Both the position numbers and the translations under genes were made by a program. This document shows, one piece after another, positions 25,485 through 38,708 of a DNA stretch of 64,000 bases (position 1 is its first letter; the number at the start of each line of letters is the position of its first letter). The stretch spans positions 249,977,575 to 250,041,574 of the forward strand of contig NC_066579.1 in NCBI RefSeq assembly GCF_024323335.1, given 5' to 3'. The notes below the pieces were generated by a model. It searched no databases. It worked only from the letters and a program-made list of their open reading frames with translations, and was not told the origin of the DNA. Origin of the DNA: Lathyrus oleraceus. Lineage: Eukaryota; Streptophyta; Magnoliopsida; Fabales; Fabaceae.

Positions 25485-27001
25485 CACTCCCGGAAGAATC
25501 TGTTAAGAAGGGGTTGATTGAGTTGCTACGAGAATACGTCGACGTCTTTGCCTGGTCATATGAAGACATGCCTGGTTTAGATACTGATATCGTGCAACAT
25601 TTCCTGCCTTTGAAGCCTGAGTGCGTTCTTGTGAAGCAGAAGCTCAGAAGAACTCATCCTGATATGGCAGTAAAGATTAAAGAAGAAGTTCAGAAGCAAA
25701 TTGGTGCGGGGTTTCTGGTGACTTCTAAATATCCTCAATGAGTGGCCAATATTGTGCCCGTGCCTAAGAAAGATGGAAAAGTCTGAATATGTGTGGACTA
25801 TAGAGACTTGAATAAAGCTAGTCCGAAGGATGACTTTCCTCTACCACATATTGACATGTTGGTAGATAATACAGCTAAATTCAATGTCTTCTCGTTTATG
25901 GACGGATTTTCCAGATATAACCAGATTAAGATGGCACCCGAGGATATGGAGAAGACAACATTCATCACACCTTGGGGAACATTTTGTTATCGAGTGATGC
26001 CCTTCGGTTTGAAGAACGCCGGAGCCACGTATCAACGAGCTATGACTACCTTGTTTCACGATATGATGCACAATGAGATCGAGGTGTATGTTGATGATAT
26101 GATTGCAAAGTCGAGAAGGGAAGTTGAACATGTTGAGCACTTGTTGAAGCTTTTTCAGTGTTTGAGGAAGTATAAGCTTCGTCTGAATCCTAACAAGTGT
26201 ACATTTGGGGTCCGTTCCGGCAAGTTATTGGGCTTTATTGTCAGCGAGAGAGATATTGAGGTTGATCCTGCCAAGGTCAAAGCAATACAAGAGATGCCTG
26301 CGCCCAAAACTGAGAAGCAAGTCCGAGGTTTTCTTGGCCGCTTGAATTATATCTTCAGATTTATATCCCACATGACTGTCATATGTGCGCCGATATTCAA
26401 GCTCCTCCGGAAAGATCAGCGTCATGATTGGACCGAGGATTGCCAAAAAGCCTTTGATAGTATTAAAGAGTATCTGTCGGAGCCTCCGATTCTGTCTCCA
26501 CCTGTGGAAGGGAGACCCTTGATTATGTATCTGACAGTTCTTGAAGACTCAATGGGTTGTGTCCTTGGTCAGCAAGACGAATCAGGGAAGAAAGAATATG
26601 CCATATACTACCTGAGTAAGAAGTTCATCGATTGTGAGTCTCGATACTCGATGCTTGAGAAGACATGTTGTGCTTTAGCTTGGGCTGCTAAGCGCTTACG
26701 CCAGTATATGTTGAATCATACCACTTCGTTGATATCCAAAATGGATCCAATCAAGTATATCTTTGAGAAGCCTGCTTTAACTGGGAGGATTGCCCGATGG
26801 CAGATGCTGTTGTCTGAGTATGATATTGAGTATCGAGCTCCGAACGCTATTAAAGGTAATATCTTGGCTGACCACTTGGCACATCAACCAATTGAGGATT
26901 ATCAGTCAGTTCAGTATGACTTCCCGGATGAGGAGATTCTATATTTGAAAATGAAAGATTGCGGTGAGCCTACACTCGATGAAGGGCCAGAGCCTGGTTC
27001 C
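25485..27001 (+). pseudogene. Ogre-A reverse transcriptase and first RNase H
   Basis: Continues the frame left at 11847. RT motifs: CVDYRDLNKASPKDDFPLP, the FMDGFSRYNQI region and catalytic YVDD (26087-26098). Stops are TGA 25739 and TGA 25784, then TGA 27002 at the domain end. The gypsy-type RNase H that follows (YLTVLEDSMGCVLGQ..., LSKKF, LRQYML) lacks the usual first Asp context; in Tat elements this domain is generally degenerate because a second RNase H follows. Without splicing and with these stops no RT can be made from this copy. Confidence 0.92.
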
Positions 27002-27420
27002 TGATGGAGCATGGTGTTTAATGGTGCTGTAAATCAATATGGAAATGGTATTGGGGCAGTGATTATTACTCCTCAGGGCACACATTTTCCTTTTACAGCA
27101 AGGCTAACTTTCAAATGCACGAATAATATGGCGGAATATGAGGCTTGTATCATGGGATTGGAAGAGTGTATTGATCTTAGGATCAAGCATCTTGATGTTT
27201 ATGGCGATTCGGCCCTTGTTGTTAATCAGATCAAGGGTGAATAGGAGACGAATCAGCCTGGCCTCATCCCATATAGAGATTATGCGAGGATGATTTCAAC
27301 ATTCTTTACTGAGGTTGACTTCCATCATATTCCTCGAGATGAGAATCGGATGGCAGATACGCTTGCTACACTTGCTTCGATGATCGCGGTGAGACTCTGG
27401 AATGAGGTTCCCAATATCAC
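27002..27420 (+). pseudogene. Ogre-A archaeal-type RNase H (aRNH), catalytic Asp lost
   Basis: Second RNase H, a mark of the Tat lineage, starts right after TGA 27002. Motifs: VFNGAVNQYGNGIGAVI, NNMAEYEACIMGLE, YGDSALVVNQI and a downstream HIPRDENRMADTLA. The first catalytic Asp of the FDGA motif is Asn here (AAT 27020-27022), so activity would be lost even without the stops (TGA 27002, TAG 27242). Glu of EYEA and Asp of GDS remain. Confidence 0.88.
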
Positions 27421-28732
27421 TGTGATGCGCTTGGATAGACCAGCTCATGTATTTGCAGTTGAAGAAGTGAAGGATGATAAGCCATGGTATTATGATATCA
27501 AGTGTTTTCTTCAGAGTCAGATTAACCCGTCTGGGGCATCTGTGAAAGATAGAAAGACTTTGAGGAGATTATCAGACAGTTTCTACCTCAATGGCAATGT
27601 GCATTATAAAAGGAATTTTGACATGGTTTTGCTCAGATGCGTGGATAGACACGAAGCAGGCCTATTAATGACTGAGGTCCATGAGGGTTCATTTGGTACT
27701 CATTCCAATGGACATGCCATGGCTAGGAAGATGTTGAGAGCGGGCTACTATTGGCTGACAATGGAGTCTGATTGCTGTAAATATGTGAAGAAATGCCACA
27801 AGTGTCAGATTTATGCGGATAAGATTCATATTCCCCCGACACTTCTGAATGTGATTTCATCACCATGGCCTTTCTCCATGTGGGGAATTGACATGATTGG
27901 CATGATAGAGCCGAAAGCGTCCAACGGTCACAGGTTTATTCTCGTAGCAATTGATTATTTCACCAAGTGGGTTGAAGTGGCATCATATGTAAACGTGACC
28001 AGGCAGGTGGTGGTGAAGTTTATCAAGAATTAACTCATATGTAGATATGGTGTGTCAGACAAGATCATTACTGATAATGGATCTAACTTAAACAACAAGA
28101 TGATGAAAGAGATGTGTAGCGAGTTCAAGATAGCACGTCATAATTCTTCTCCTTATAGACCCAAGATGAATGGGGTTGTTGAAGCTGCTAATAAGAATAT
28201 CAAGAAGATTATCCAGAAGATGGTTGTTACGTACAAAGATTAGCATGAAATGCTGCCATTTGCTTTGCATGGTTATCGTACATCTGTCCGCACTTCAACA
28301 GGGGCAACCCCTTTCTCCCTTGTGTATGGCATGGAGGTTGTGCTCCCAGTAGAGGTGGAGATCCCATCAATGAGAGTCTTGATGGAAGCCAAGTTGACTG
28401 ATGCCGAATGGGTTCAGAGTCGTTACGACCAGCTGAATTTGATTGAAGAGAAGAGATTGACTTCCATGTGCCATGGCCAGTTATATCAGCAGAGGATGAA
28501 GAAAGCCTTTGATAAGAAGGTCAAGCCTCGTGTGTTCCGAGAAGGCGACCTCGTGCTCAAGAAAGTCTTGTCTTTCGCGCCCGATTCCGGGGGCAAGTGG
28601 ACTTCAAACTATGAAGGTCCATATGTTGTTAAGAGAGCCTTTTCAGGCGGTGCTTTGATACTTACAACTATGGATGGGGAGGATTTCACTCGTCCTGTGA
28701 ATTCAGATGCAGTCAAGAAATACTTCGCCTAA
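27421..28732 (+). pseudogene. Ogre-A integrase
   Basis: Same frame to TAA 28730. Zinc-binding region VHEGSFGTHSNGH...CHKC near 27680-27805. Core domain has GIDMIG, ITDNGSNL and VEAANKNIKK, giving the DDE triad. The C-terminal part contains VREGDLVLKK-like and GPYVVKRAFSGGALIL blocks typical of Ty3/gypsy integrases, with no chromodomain. Stops at TAA 28031 and TAG 28241 break the catalytic core. All six stops between 25739 and 28241 lie in one frame without any indel, unusual for such an old copy. Confidence 0.92.
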
Positions 28733-31700
28733 AACAAAAACAGAATAGCTCGCTAAGTTGAAAACCCGACAAGGTGGCTTAGGCAAAAATGAGTGTCTCG
28801 GTGGATTGAAAACCTGAAAGGGCAATCCAGGCAAAAGTTATAGACATAAATAATGAATATATATCCCGCTAGATTGAGTACCTCACCCTGGGGCAATTTA
28901 GGCAAAAATTAGGGATTTGGCAAGTAACTGCATCCCGACAAGACTTTGTTCTACAACTGTCATCTATCAAAGATTCTCGCTCAGTCATCATCATTTGAAG
29001 CTTCAAATACATTGGATTCAGAGTTGGTGGAGAAATGGTCATTGTGTTCAATGTAGCACTTTTCCAATATATATCACCAATTTCAAATTTGTAAAGATCC
29101 ATGGAGTCTTGCCATTTGCAGATTACCATTCCATCGAATAAATTTGAGCCTTTATCCAATTATTTGCACTCTTATTTGTTTCTGTTCAACAAATGTTTTG
29201 CATGTCTTAATTGAAAAATATCATTGTTTTAAATAAATAAAATTTTCATAAATTGTTTTTAAACAAAGTGAACATTCACAATGACAAAAAGGATACTTGG
29301 GACGTCTTCAGTGCTCTCCCAAGGATGGTATGATCTCCAAAAGGGTAAGACATTTGTTCATATTCCCAGCATACTTGTATCCTCTTCATTATCTTTCAGG
29401 TTATCTCCTCCGCGAGTGCAGAAGAAGATTATGCATCACCAAATCCCTAGAGAGTTTGGGAGTCTGGTCTTAATCTTCTAGCTCCCCAGTGAGGCTGAAT
29501 TTGGCATTTGTGTTATCAATTATATGGTTATCATCCCTTGCATGGATTGACCTAAAATCCCTTATAGATTGATAAATTGAATATGCTTAATCTTTTCGAA
29601 GAAGTTGGTTTTCCCTCACTTCAAGTTAGCAATCTCTCCGCCAGGGTGAACAGGAAATCCCCAGCATAAGCGGAATTATCATCAAGTTTAGTTTTTAGTT
29701 TTTCCCCTTTGCGGACTTGTCTACTTTGATCTCCAGCAGATTTGCTCCTCGACCATCCTCGGTAGGGTTGATCCCACTTTTACTCCCCAGTATGGTCACC
29801 GGCAGGTAATCCCCGGTTCAGTCATCAGCAGTGTTTCCCTAGTGGGATTGTCTGATTAGAGCCCGTTTGTTGTTTCTTCTCGAGCAGAGTGGTTGATGGA
29901 GATGTTTATCTTTCCAGCGGAGTAGTGTTCCCTTCTCCTCAGCAAATATGATTTCTCTAGCAATGCAAGGAATTCGTAGGTTTTGGAACTTTTGATTGGT
30001 GGTTATTCCCCACAGAGTTTCATTTCTCTCTTTGATAATTTCCCCAATAGAGTTGCTTCTACGGCGGATTTTATCCGTGTTTAGATTCCAAAGACAAGAC
30101 TTTGCCTGATTGCAGTTAGGCGTTGGAACTTCTGAGGAAGATGTGTTGATTCCTTCCCACTGGAGTAACTGTTTCTCCTTTCCCTGTAAAGATCTTTGTT
30201 CCCGGTATTTGTTGCCCCCATTAGATCGGATATTCTCTAGTGGGCCTGGCTTTCTCTTTTGAGATGTAGTACCGACGTTTGTACATCGATTCTTGGACCT
30301 GGTTGTGTTAGATATGTCTGTTTGTTAGCATTCATCATACATAAACCACGCATATACGTGCATAATTTTGACATTCAGATATTCATGTTGCATTTTTTGC
30401 CATAGATATCTTTGATTGTTGTCTCCTGCTATTTGGTGATACATATTTCCCCAAGCAGATGTTTGTGTCTGATCTCTCCATATAGAAGTCAGCCCCATAG
30501 GCAGAAAGTGTCTATCCTTTCTTCCATGTTCCCCACTGAGTTGTGACCTCGTGGATGACTGTTATTTCAGTTTCCTCCCAAAATATGTATTGGGATGGAA
30601 TTACTCCCCTAAGTTATATCCTCATTGGGTTGAGTCTTGTTTCTTTGTGTCTCTCTAGCTTATTCCTAGATTGACTCCTTTTATTTGTCCCCTGCACTTC
30701 CCCGCAGTTTAGATGAATGATTGCTCAGTAACCAGTAATTGTCCATCTTTTCCCCGGCGGAGTTTATGGCCTCCTACCCGGTAACTGGTATTTGTAAGTC
30801 CTATTTCTATGGTTTTCTACCCTCACACCGGTAGTTATAAACCCCTTTTTATCCCCTTGCAGAGTTAACCTTATTTTGTTCATCCTAACCGATGGCGATT
30901 ACTCTTCTGTGGTTTTCTACCTAGTATCTGGTAGATGTAATCCCCCCATTGTTGATTATCTTTATCCAATATTCGGCATTGATATTCCTTCACTTTTTAA
31001 GTATATATCCCAGTAACCGTTGATATATCTCTTGGATAATTGCTCGGATCAAGTAATTTATCCCCATCGAGTTATCTTTCATTTACCCTTGTTTGGTAAT
31101 GATTGTTTCCCCCTGTGATTGGTCATCATTTTATACCCAGTAGCTAGTATCCCGATGTCCTTTCTTTTCGGTCGATTTATCCTTTATTAACCCAGTAACC
31201 GGTTGTGGATAATCTTCCATGCGAGTATGTTATCTACGTTCTGACGGTAATAGATAATATATCTCATGTGCTCTTCAGTCGAAGTCTTTTCTTCCCCAAT
31301 CGAGTAAGATTCGTATTTCCTTATGGAATCGAATATCCATCCTGTAATCGAGTTTGCTTTTTCAGCCCTCCTTTCGGATGATGAGTGTCTTGGAAATATT
31401 CCCCAATTCACGTTTGGTTGGTCACCTATTATAGGCCCAGTACCCGGTATCCTTGGTGTTCCTTCCTTCTGCTCCCTATTATGACTTTTTATCCCCTGTG
31501 GAGTCAGATTTCCTGAGTCGAAATATACCTTCTTAGGTCTTCCTCAGATGATTTTGGATGTTTGATATCTCTCACCCTTATACCGGTCTTAGATTTCATT
31601 TTCCCCGAGCGCGTTGTTCTCTCACCCTCATAACAGTGTTTTGATCACATGTCTCCTTGAGCTTATTACCCAGTAATCGGTAATACCTCATTCTGTTGTT

Positions 31701-32197
31701 TCCTCAGAGGAGTCCCTTTCGACATTCCCTAGTGAAGTCCCGTAGTGGATCTTCACCATCTGAGTCCGGATTTTTATCTGAGTATCCTTTATGGATAGTT
31801 TTGCATGTATTGGCATATTCCCCAATACATGCATCTCTGAGTCAACTCGAGTCTTTCCATTGATTTATTTTCATGGAAATCCTTTCGTGCCCCAGCAAGT
31901 TCTAAGTCGTGACCTACTCACACATTTTATTCCCATTTTTACTCCCTAGTGAGTTCCCAGAGTCTCTGTCCCATTGAGTGTATTACTCATATGGATTGTC
32001 AATTTCTCCTGATTTCTTTTTCTTTGTGGACACATATCTCCACAGAGTATTACCTTTTGCATACATACATTTGCATCATGAGGTCTCTTAGGGACCAAAA
32101 TTCGTCTCTTTGTTATTATTTAAGCCCATTCTACCTCATCGAGACGAAGATTTTAACCTTTATATCTCCGGCTAGAATGACCTTAAATAGGGGCATC
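28733..32197 (+). other. Ogre-A 3' region with degenerate repeats and polypurine tract
   Basis: No gene in 3.5 kb. Three degenerate units of about 50 bp follow the integrase stop (28747-28912), each with a CTCG-GATTGAAAACC part and an AGGCAAAA part; the Ogre-E 3' region carries the same motif on the minus strand. From about 29,700 the sequence is full of short variants of CCCAGTAACCGGTA and TCCCC...GAGT. It ends AAATAGGGGCATC (32185-32197), the polypurine tract. Such long hypervariable 3' regions are known in Tat elements and can seed satellite DNA. Confidence 0.8.
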
Positions 32198-35100
32198 TGT
32201 AAGACCCCAATTTTGACCCTAAGATCCCTCATGGCATCATATTATTTCACATTGCATCTTGCCTCAAGGATCATAGCATCTTGGCTCCTTACCTTTGGGA
32301 GGGATCTGTTGAGAGTTGGTTTGATATCACCAAGCATGCTTGAATTGTATATTATTGCTTTTCTTATTTTGTTTACTAACCAAAAGCACAAAAATATGTC
32401 ACTAACATCTTTTATTTGTAGCTTGAGCAGTCACAAGACCCAAGGTTCATAGAAGCTTCTATGCTCATTGATGTGGCTAGGTGAAGATGAAAGCAAGCAT
32501 GGAAATGGTTCCCAAAGCTCTCATCCATCAAATATGCTTCCCTAGCATTTGAATTCATCATTTTGATCAAAACAAGTCAAAGGGTTTGAGGTTTGTTCCC
32601 CAAAGAAACCCTAATTCATCTGTGCACCATAATGCCTTGCTCTTGAAGCAACCTCAGCCCATGATCAAATACAATCAAGGGAAGTTATTTAACTCATAAT
32701 TTCATGCATATTTGAACTTATTTGAGTGTCCTCAATCATCAATTCATCAAGATATGAGATTTGGACTTGAGAAGTTGATCAATCAATTCATCTGACTATT
32801 TTGAGGTACACTGAGACCTAACTTTTAATGTGTTTGTCAAATGAAGATAACCCAAAGAGAAAAAATGTTCTTAAGAACCATATGAACAACTTTCATGTTC
32901 ATCAAAAATTTATTTGAAGCTTGTAAGGTCATCATCCATTTCAAAACATTATAGGTTATTTTGACTGAAACCCTAATTTTGGGTCAACTTCCCAAGGACA
33001 TAACTAATTCATTTTTCATGATTTTGAGGTGGGACAAAATCCATTTGAAATTTTAAGATGTCTACTTCAATTTTTATGTTTAACAAATTTTCAAAATCCT
33101 AAAATAAATACATGTGATAATGCAAAACATTATAGGTCACTTTGGACCAAAGGCATTGAAATGTGAAAAAGTCCAACTTCAAGTGCCCATAACTTCTTCG
33201 TCAAAAATCCAATTGATGCAAAATTTAAGTCCAAATTGATTCTATTGGAAATATATACAACTTTTATGTTGAAGATTGTGTCATTTAGAGCTTGCATCAT
33301 TGAAACAGAAGGGCTTGAAGTTTGGCCATTTTTGAAATTTTCACATGTACATGTTTTGCACCTTAAACTTCATGATCAATTTTCACCAATTTCCAAATGT
33401 CAAATGAAGTTTTGGTAAACATAACAAATGATCCTCATGCAAAAAGCTTTCCAACCATTACCCATAAGGCTATGCTTCACTTTTGGAAATACCATTTTTG
33501 AAGGGATGAACAATTTGGTACAATTTTGGAAACTCATTAAAATTGCATTGCATGAGTTGATTACACACCATCTGCACGTCCAAATTATATCTGTTGATGT
33601 TAAGCTTGCAAATCCAAGTGGAATTGGGCCCTCCATGCGCCTGTACAGGCCCATGCATGGAGGCCATTTCCATCCATGCAATGCTTTGTTCATGCATATC
33701 AGCCATCAGTTGCTATAAATAAAGGGCCAATGCTTCTCATTTAAACAACCTAAGGGCACCTGTTATGCTGCACGAATCACACCTTAACCATATTCAAAGG
33801 AACTCACCATTTATTTCAAAAAAATTCAGATCTAAACTTCAATTTCCTTGATTGATTTTTAGATCTACATTTCTGAAGCCTTGCTCACCTTGATCCATAG
33901 AACACACTGCAAGCATAAGCATCAAGAGATCATGCTCTCAAGCTCTCCATTTCAGAGGTTTACTTCAGAATTTGTTTTCTTCGAATCTACTTGTATATTG
34001 CATATTTCTTGTTGTTGCTGGGTTGTCTGAAGTCCTCTTCATAGAGGCAATCATTTTGTACTTTGAATTGTTGAAATCCAACAAGTTTCAGTTGAACACC
34101 ATAAAATTCAAGCCCTGATTCCTCTTTCTATGGAAGCCTAGAGTGAATTTGGTTGGTACAGGGGTGACGTACATCACCCCAGCTTTCATTTGGTACCTGA
34201 ACCGTGTCATTTGGTAGAGTTTGGATCTCTGCAACTTTTGGCCGGCGCCGGAGGACTGGCCGGAGAAGACGGTGGTGTACACCACCGTCTGGTTTCCAGA
34301 TTGAATAATAGCCACACGGTTTGTTTTCCATATTTAATCATGGCCACTCAATGTTATGACTCAATTAAAGGGTGTGTGTGATTCATTGACTCACGTGTTT
34401 GGTAGGCGCGCGCTCAGGAACCATGTGATGTGCCAGCTCAATTAATGAGCTCCATCCAACGCTCCACGTTTTTTTGCCATTTTTATTTCTGATTTCATTT
34501 TCTTTTTATTTATTTAATTCTATTTCATTTCAAAAAATCATATCTCCCTCATTATTGGTCCAAAAAATGTGAGACCAATTGCATTCTTCTTCTTTTAATT
34601 TCTGGTTTCTGAAAATGATTTTTAATATTTTTTATTTTATCATTTGATATTTTTTATGAATTTTCTCTTTTCTGGTTATTTTTAATTCATTTTAAATAGT
34701 TTTTGATATTCAAAAAATACAAAAATATTTTCCCAACCTCTTTGAATGATGATGGATCTATGAAAAATATTCTCATCAATTTATTAATTGATTTGAGATT
34801 TATTTGAGATTTTAATTCAATTAGGTTATTTTTATGCATTTTTAATTGATTAAAAATAGTTTCTGACTTCTAAAAATGCTGAAATTTTTTGTCAAACTTT
34901 GTTTGACCTTGTTGAACTTGGGATAATTCACTTGGACTTTTCAAAGTTGATTTGAAGTGAATTTGAAGTTTGACCTTTCTTTATTATTTTAATTCAAGTA
35001 TTATTTTACTTTTGAAAAATACCAAAAATATTTTATTTGTTTCTTGACTTCTAATCTTCATCTTGTTTCTGTTTACTATTGTTTGACCTTGACTTCATAT

Positions 35101-37028
35101 ATCTTTGGTCAATGCTTGTTGATTACTTCATTCCATTTCCATTAATGCACTTTGTTCTTCTTCTTCTTCTTCTTCTTCTTCTTCTTCTTTTTTGATCAAT
35201 GAGTTAAAGATTGGTGGTTAGCCTTGATACATGGGAGGTTTAACCTTCCTTGATTCAAATCTAATTCATCTTGATCATAGATCAAGTGAATGGCTCTGCA
35301 TTAAGGATAGGTTGCTTCCTAATCAAGCAAAGAACCTTAATCAATACAAGATCATTTCTCATCTTATTTTTGGCATGGCAAGTTATAGGAGCTTGATTCA
35401 CTAATCAAGATCTCTAACTTGTGTTGTTGCCTACATTATTATTGACCGGCCTCAAATAGTTGTGACTTCTACATAAGTCCAATTACGATTGCTTAACATA
35501 GCGCTAAATTGCCTTATGGCACACTAATACTAACCATTAACATTTAATTCTTGCATTTTACATTTATGCAATTTATAATTCTTGTACATACTATTCATTT
35601 GTTTTTGCCCTTTGCTCATTTGAGCACATGTTTATGTTAATGCAATTTTCCTTTTGCTCACTTGAGCACATAATTGTGTATATATTATTGTGCTTATGCT
35701 TTTGTTTTGATTGTTGTGGACCAAATGCAAAAATGGACAAAAAGGACTTAAACTCTAGGACATTCCCTATGCAAAAATAGAGTAAAAAGGCCTTAATGTT
35801 GAAGATGGATTAGAAGGACCAAATCTCTAAACTCACTCTTGTCCATTCTTGATTTGCTTCATGGAACCTTTTTGATGTGTGTGCTTTTGTGCTAGGGATT
35901 CCATTTGAGCCAAATTGAAGAACCATTGTCATGTTCATCTAAAGTGAGAGATCCAAGAGCCATTGGAAGATTCCTAAGAGCTTTGCTTGCTTGATTGATT
36001 GCTTGAGTATACACTTATTTGCTTGTCTATTCCAAAGGATGGAAGCTACTTGGATCATCAATATGATCTCAAGAAAGGAACTCCATTTGTGGTCTTGTTT
36101 CTTATCCTTCATCTCTTGTATGATTAGGACTTTAGCCATTCTTCTTATTCCCTCCACTCTAACCCAAGCCAAAACTTTTGTGCAAACATTAACACTTGTT
36201 TTCAAATATTAGAAACCTAAGCATTATGCTTTTGATTTTTAAACTTTCTTTTCATAACACTTATTTTAAATTGAATCTTTAAGTCAACTTTGACCATATT
36301 TTGTAAATACTTTTCATTAGTAAATATGACTCATTCAAATGTTTTTGTGGTTTCCAGGGCCACTTCTTATTAAAACCTTTTCATAACCTTTAGCTATTAG
36401 GTTTGAGTTATCCTTGAGGTAGATATAATACTCACCTATATCCTTAGTGATGGACAATGAGTCTTCCATGCTTATTATAGGGTTAACCCCACACTAGCAT
36501 GTTGAAGCTATCCTCACATGGTGGATTTGTGGTTTTAGGTTGAGTTTTCTCCCTTGGATAACAAAAGACCTTGAGGCTTTTGGACCAAATCAATTCACCA
36601 ACTTGTTTTGAGATTTTTACCCCAAACTACGAGGTTTTGATCCTAATCTTTTTTAAGATGGTACGTAGGCAATGGGTTTATCCATTCAAACATAAAATTG
36701 TAAATAACTTGTACATTCTTCTCTCATCTCCCCAATCATGTTTGCACAAACAAATTTTCACAAAAATACCAACCTTACAACAAGTGTGAAAAGGGTTCCC
36801 TAGGAGTACCCAGGATTTTTTGGGTGCTTAAAACCTTCCCATTCCATAACCAACCCCCTTACCCCGATCTCTGACATTTTTATTAGTTTTTGATTCGATA
36901 AAACTTCACGGTTTTTGTTCGCTTTCTAACCTTTCCTTTGGATAAATAGAAGTGCGGTGGCGACTCGACTTGTATGGTTTACTTTTGATTTAGTCAATAA
37001 ATCTAAAGGTAACGAATACCCCGCTACA
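32198..37028 (+). repeat. Ogre-A 3' LTR (4831 bp)
   Basis: Direct repeat of 581-5373, ending CTACA and followed by GTAGG. TATA box at 33714, hairpin at 36627-36668. Compared with the 5' LTR it has a longer CTT microsatellite (35154-35189 versus 3510-3526) and fewer AACCATT units (near 35533 versus 3867-3890). No coding content. Confidence 0.95.
34161..34289. other. Two palindromes in the Ogre-A 3' LTR, one perfect over 22 bp
   Basis: 34161-34180 reads GGGGTGACGTACATCACCCC (one mismatch from perfect symmetry). 34268-34289 is a perfect 22-bp palindrome with half-site GACGGTGGTGT. Centres are 108 bp apart. Confidence 0.75.
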
Positions 37029-37033
37029 GTAGG

Positions 37034-37200
37034 CACAAGCTGATAATCGGGAAAAGTGAAGCGATGGTAGAGAGGATCATAAAACTGAACTAACACACTC
37101 AAGATCCCTTCCACCACAACAGAATAAAAACCTGCAGATCATGTTCTAAAAAGTTCCCAGAGTCTTAATTCCATCATCGGATATTACAGGTTAGGACGAC
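37034..37200 (-). pseudogene. Ogre-B ORF1, proximal part
   Basis: Minus-strand translation gives GILSVLVQFYDPLYHRFTF next to the Ogre-A insertion, matching Ogre-A ORF1 near 6455-6520. Further upstream the frame meets a stop and similarity fades, so the N-terminus is degraded. The rest of the gene is at 575-1. Confidence 0.75.
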
Positions 37201-37508
37201 TAACTCATCAACCCATAATATTCTCAAGAGAAACTCGTCTGAGTGTAGTATCGCGTAACAACTGTTATAAAGTCTACACCTGAACAGTCTCCGCACTACG
37301 TCCTAAATAGGCCAAGATGGGTTAAATGTTCTACGGTTCTCAGCTTCTCGGACCCCAAATCAGAGAAAGTAATGCCTAACCACAAATAACTTGTGTGACA
37401 TTCATCTCTCCAAAAGGGTCTCCACTGAGTAGATGGGTCTCAAGCCAACTTGTTAAGGACTACTCCACACAAGTCGAACATGACTATACCATCCTCCTAT
37501 CTTAATTG
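37201..37508 (-). other. Ogre-B leader, PBS apparently deleted
   Basis: Aligns with the Ogre-A leader from about 5590 onward (minus strand). The roughly 200 bp that in Ogre-A lie between LTR end and that point, including the PBS, are missing: the LTR end CTTCA is followed directly by AATTAAGATAGGAGG. No gene seen. Confidence 0.65.
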
Positions 37509-38664
37509 TGAAGCTATCGGAAATATACCCGAACGTATCGCACGCTCGAACATACAACAGAGTCGCCATCGAACTTTATTTATCCCCAAAGGGAAGGGAA
37601 ACATCGATAAAACTTGGGGGAAAGAGATATACTGGGTAAGGAAGTAGGTTATGCAAGGGGAAGGTATAAGCACCCCAAACATCCATGGTACTCCATGGGA
37701 ACCGTTTAGATTGTTCTCGCTCAAATAGGTGTTAACTGAAGATTACTCGCAAAAGAATGGGAAATGAAGGGAAATTAATAAAGTGCTCGGTGAGGATTAG
37801 GGCCCTCATGCCTACGTATCCTCATAGTGCAATAAGGAATTCAGAGCTCCGTAGTTCAGAGAACTAATGGTGGGAGATGAAAAGAAGTGTGATAGGAATG
37901 TGGTCTGAACCAAAGGATAATGTGATTTGAACTCCAACAAGGGGTGAAAATGTGAACCCAAGAGTAAAACTGGTATGAACCAACACGTGAGGGCCTACAA
38001 CATCGTATTGGAATAACCGAAAAGAAAGGGTTGCCTAAATGCGGCTGCAAAATACGTAGGTAGATGTTTGTCTAAGCTACAAGGTCTGACAAGACAAACA
38101 AATCGGCTCTTGGTTCACAAAAAGGATACAAGATGGAGCACAAAGGTATAATGTATTTGGCTCAAAGAATAGGTATATCATATTAAGTGAAAGAAGGTAG
38201 AGTATGGAGGTATCATGGAAATGAATGGAGTGAAATGACCGAAGCCACATAACAGAGTATATGGGTAACAAGTGACTAGAGAAGTATTGTTTGAAATCGA
38301 AAGGTGAGAGTGTATTGGAATCCATAAGAGAAGTGGGATTTCTACCATAGAGTGAAACAACGTTAACCAATACGTGGACTAGCGGACCGCGCACTGTAGG
38401 GATTTAGCTAAAAAGAAGGAATTAAATGTTTGGGATGAGAGCCAAACAACTCTAGGCATGAAATGCGGACTATATCAGGTGTCCTAAAAGGATATGTATG
38501 GAATTCCAAAGAAGGTGTATGTCGATGTCAAAGAGACAGATATGTCACTAGGTGAACGATTTATGATCGAAGGTGAGTAATGAATTGTGAAAGATATGGA
38601 TGGTTCCCTAAGGCGAAGGAGGAATAATTAGGAGTATGCTCGCCAAGGATTCGCATACTCGTGC

Positions 38665-38708
38665 CTACGTATTCTCATTCTGCAATGAGAAAATCAGAGC
38701 AATCGTAG
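38665..38708. other. TACGTA hairpin, best-preserved copy
   Basis: Outer arms CTACG and CGTAG. Inner perfect 8-bp stem TTCTCATT / AATGAGAA with a CTGC tetraloop. Sister copies in the same LTR at 37812-37854 and 39357-39400. Confidence 0.7.
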
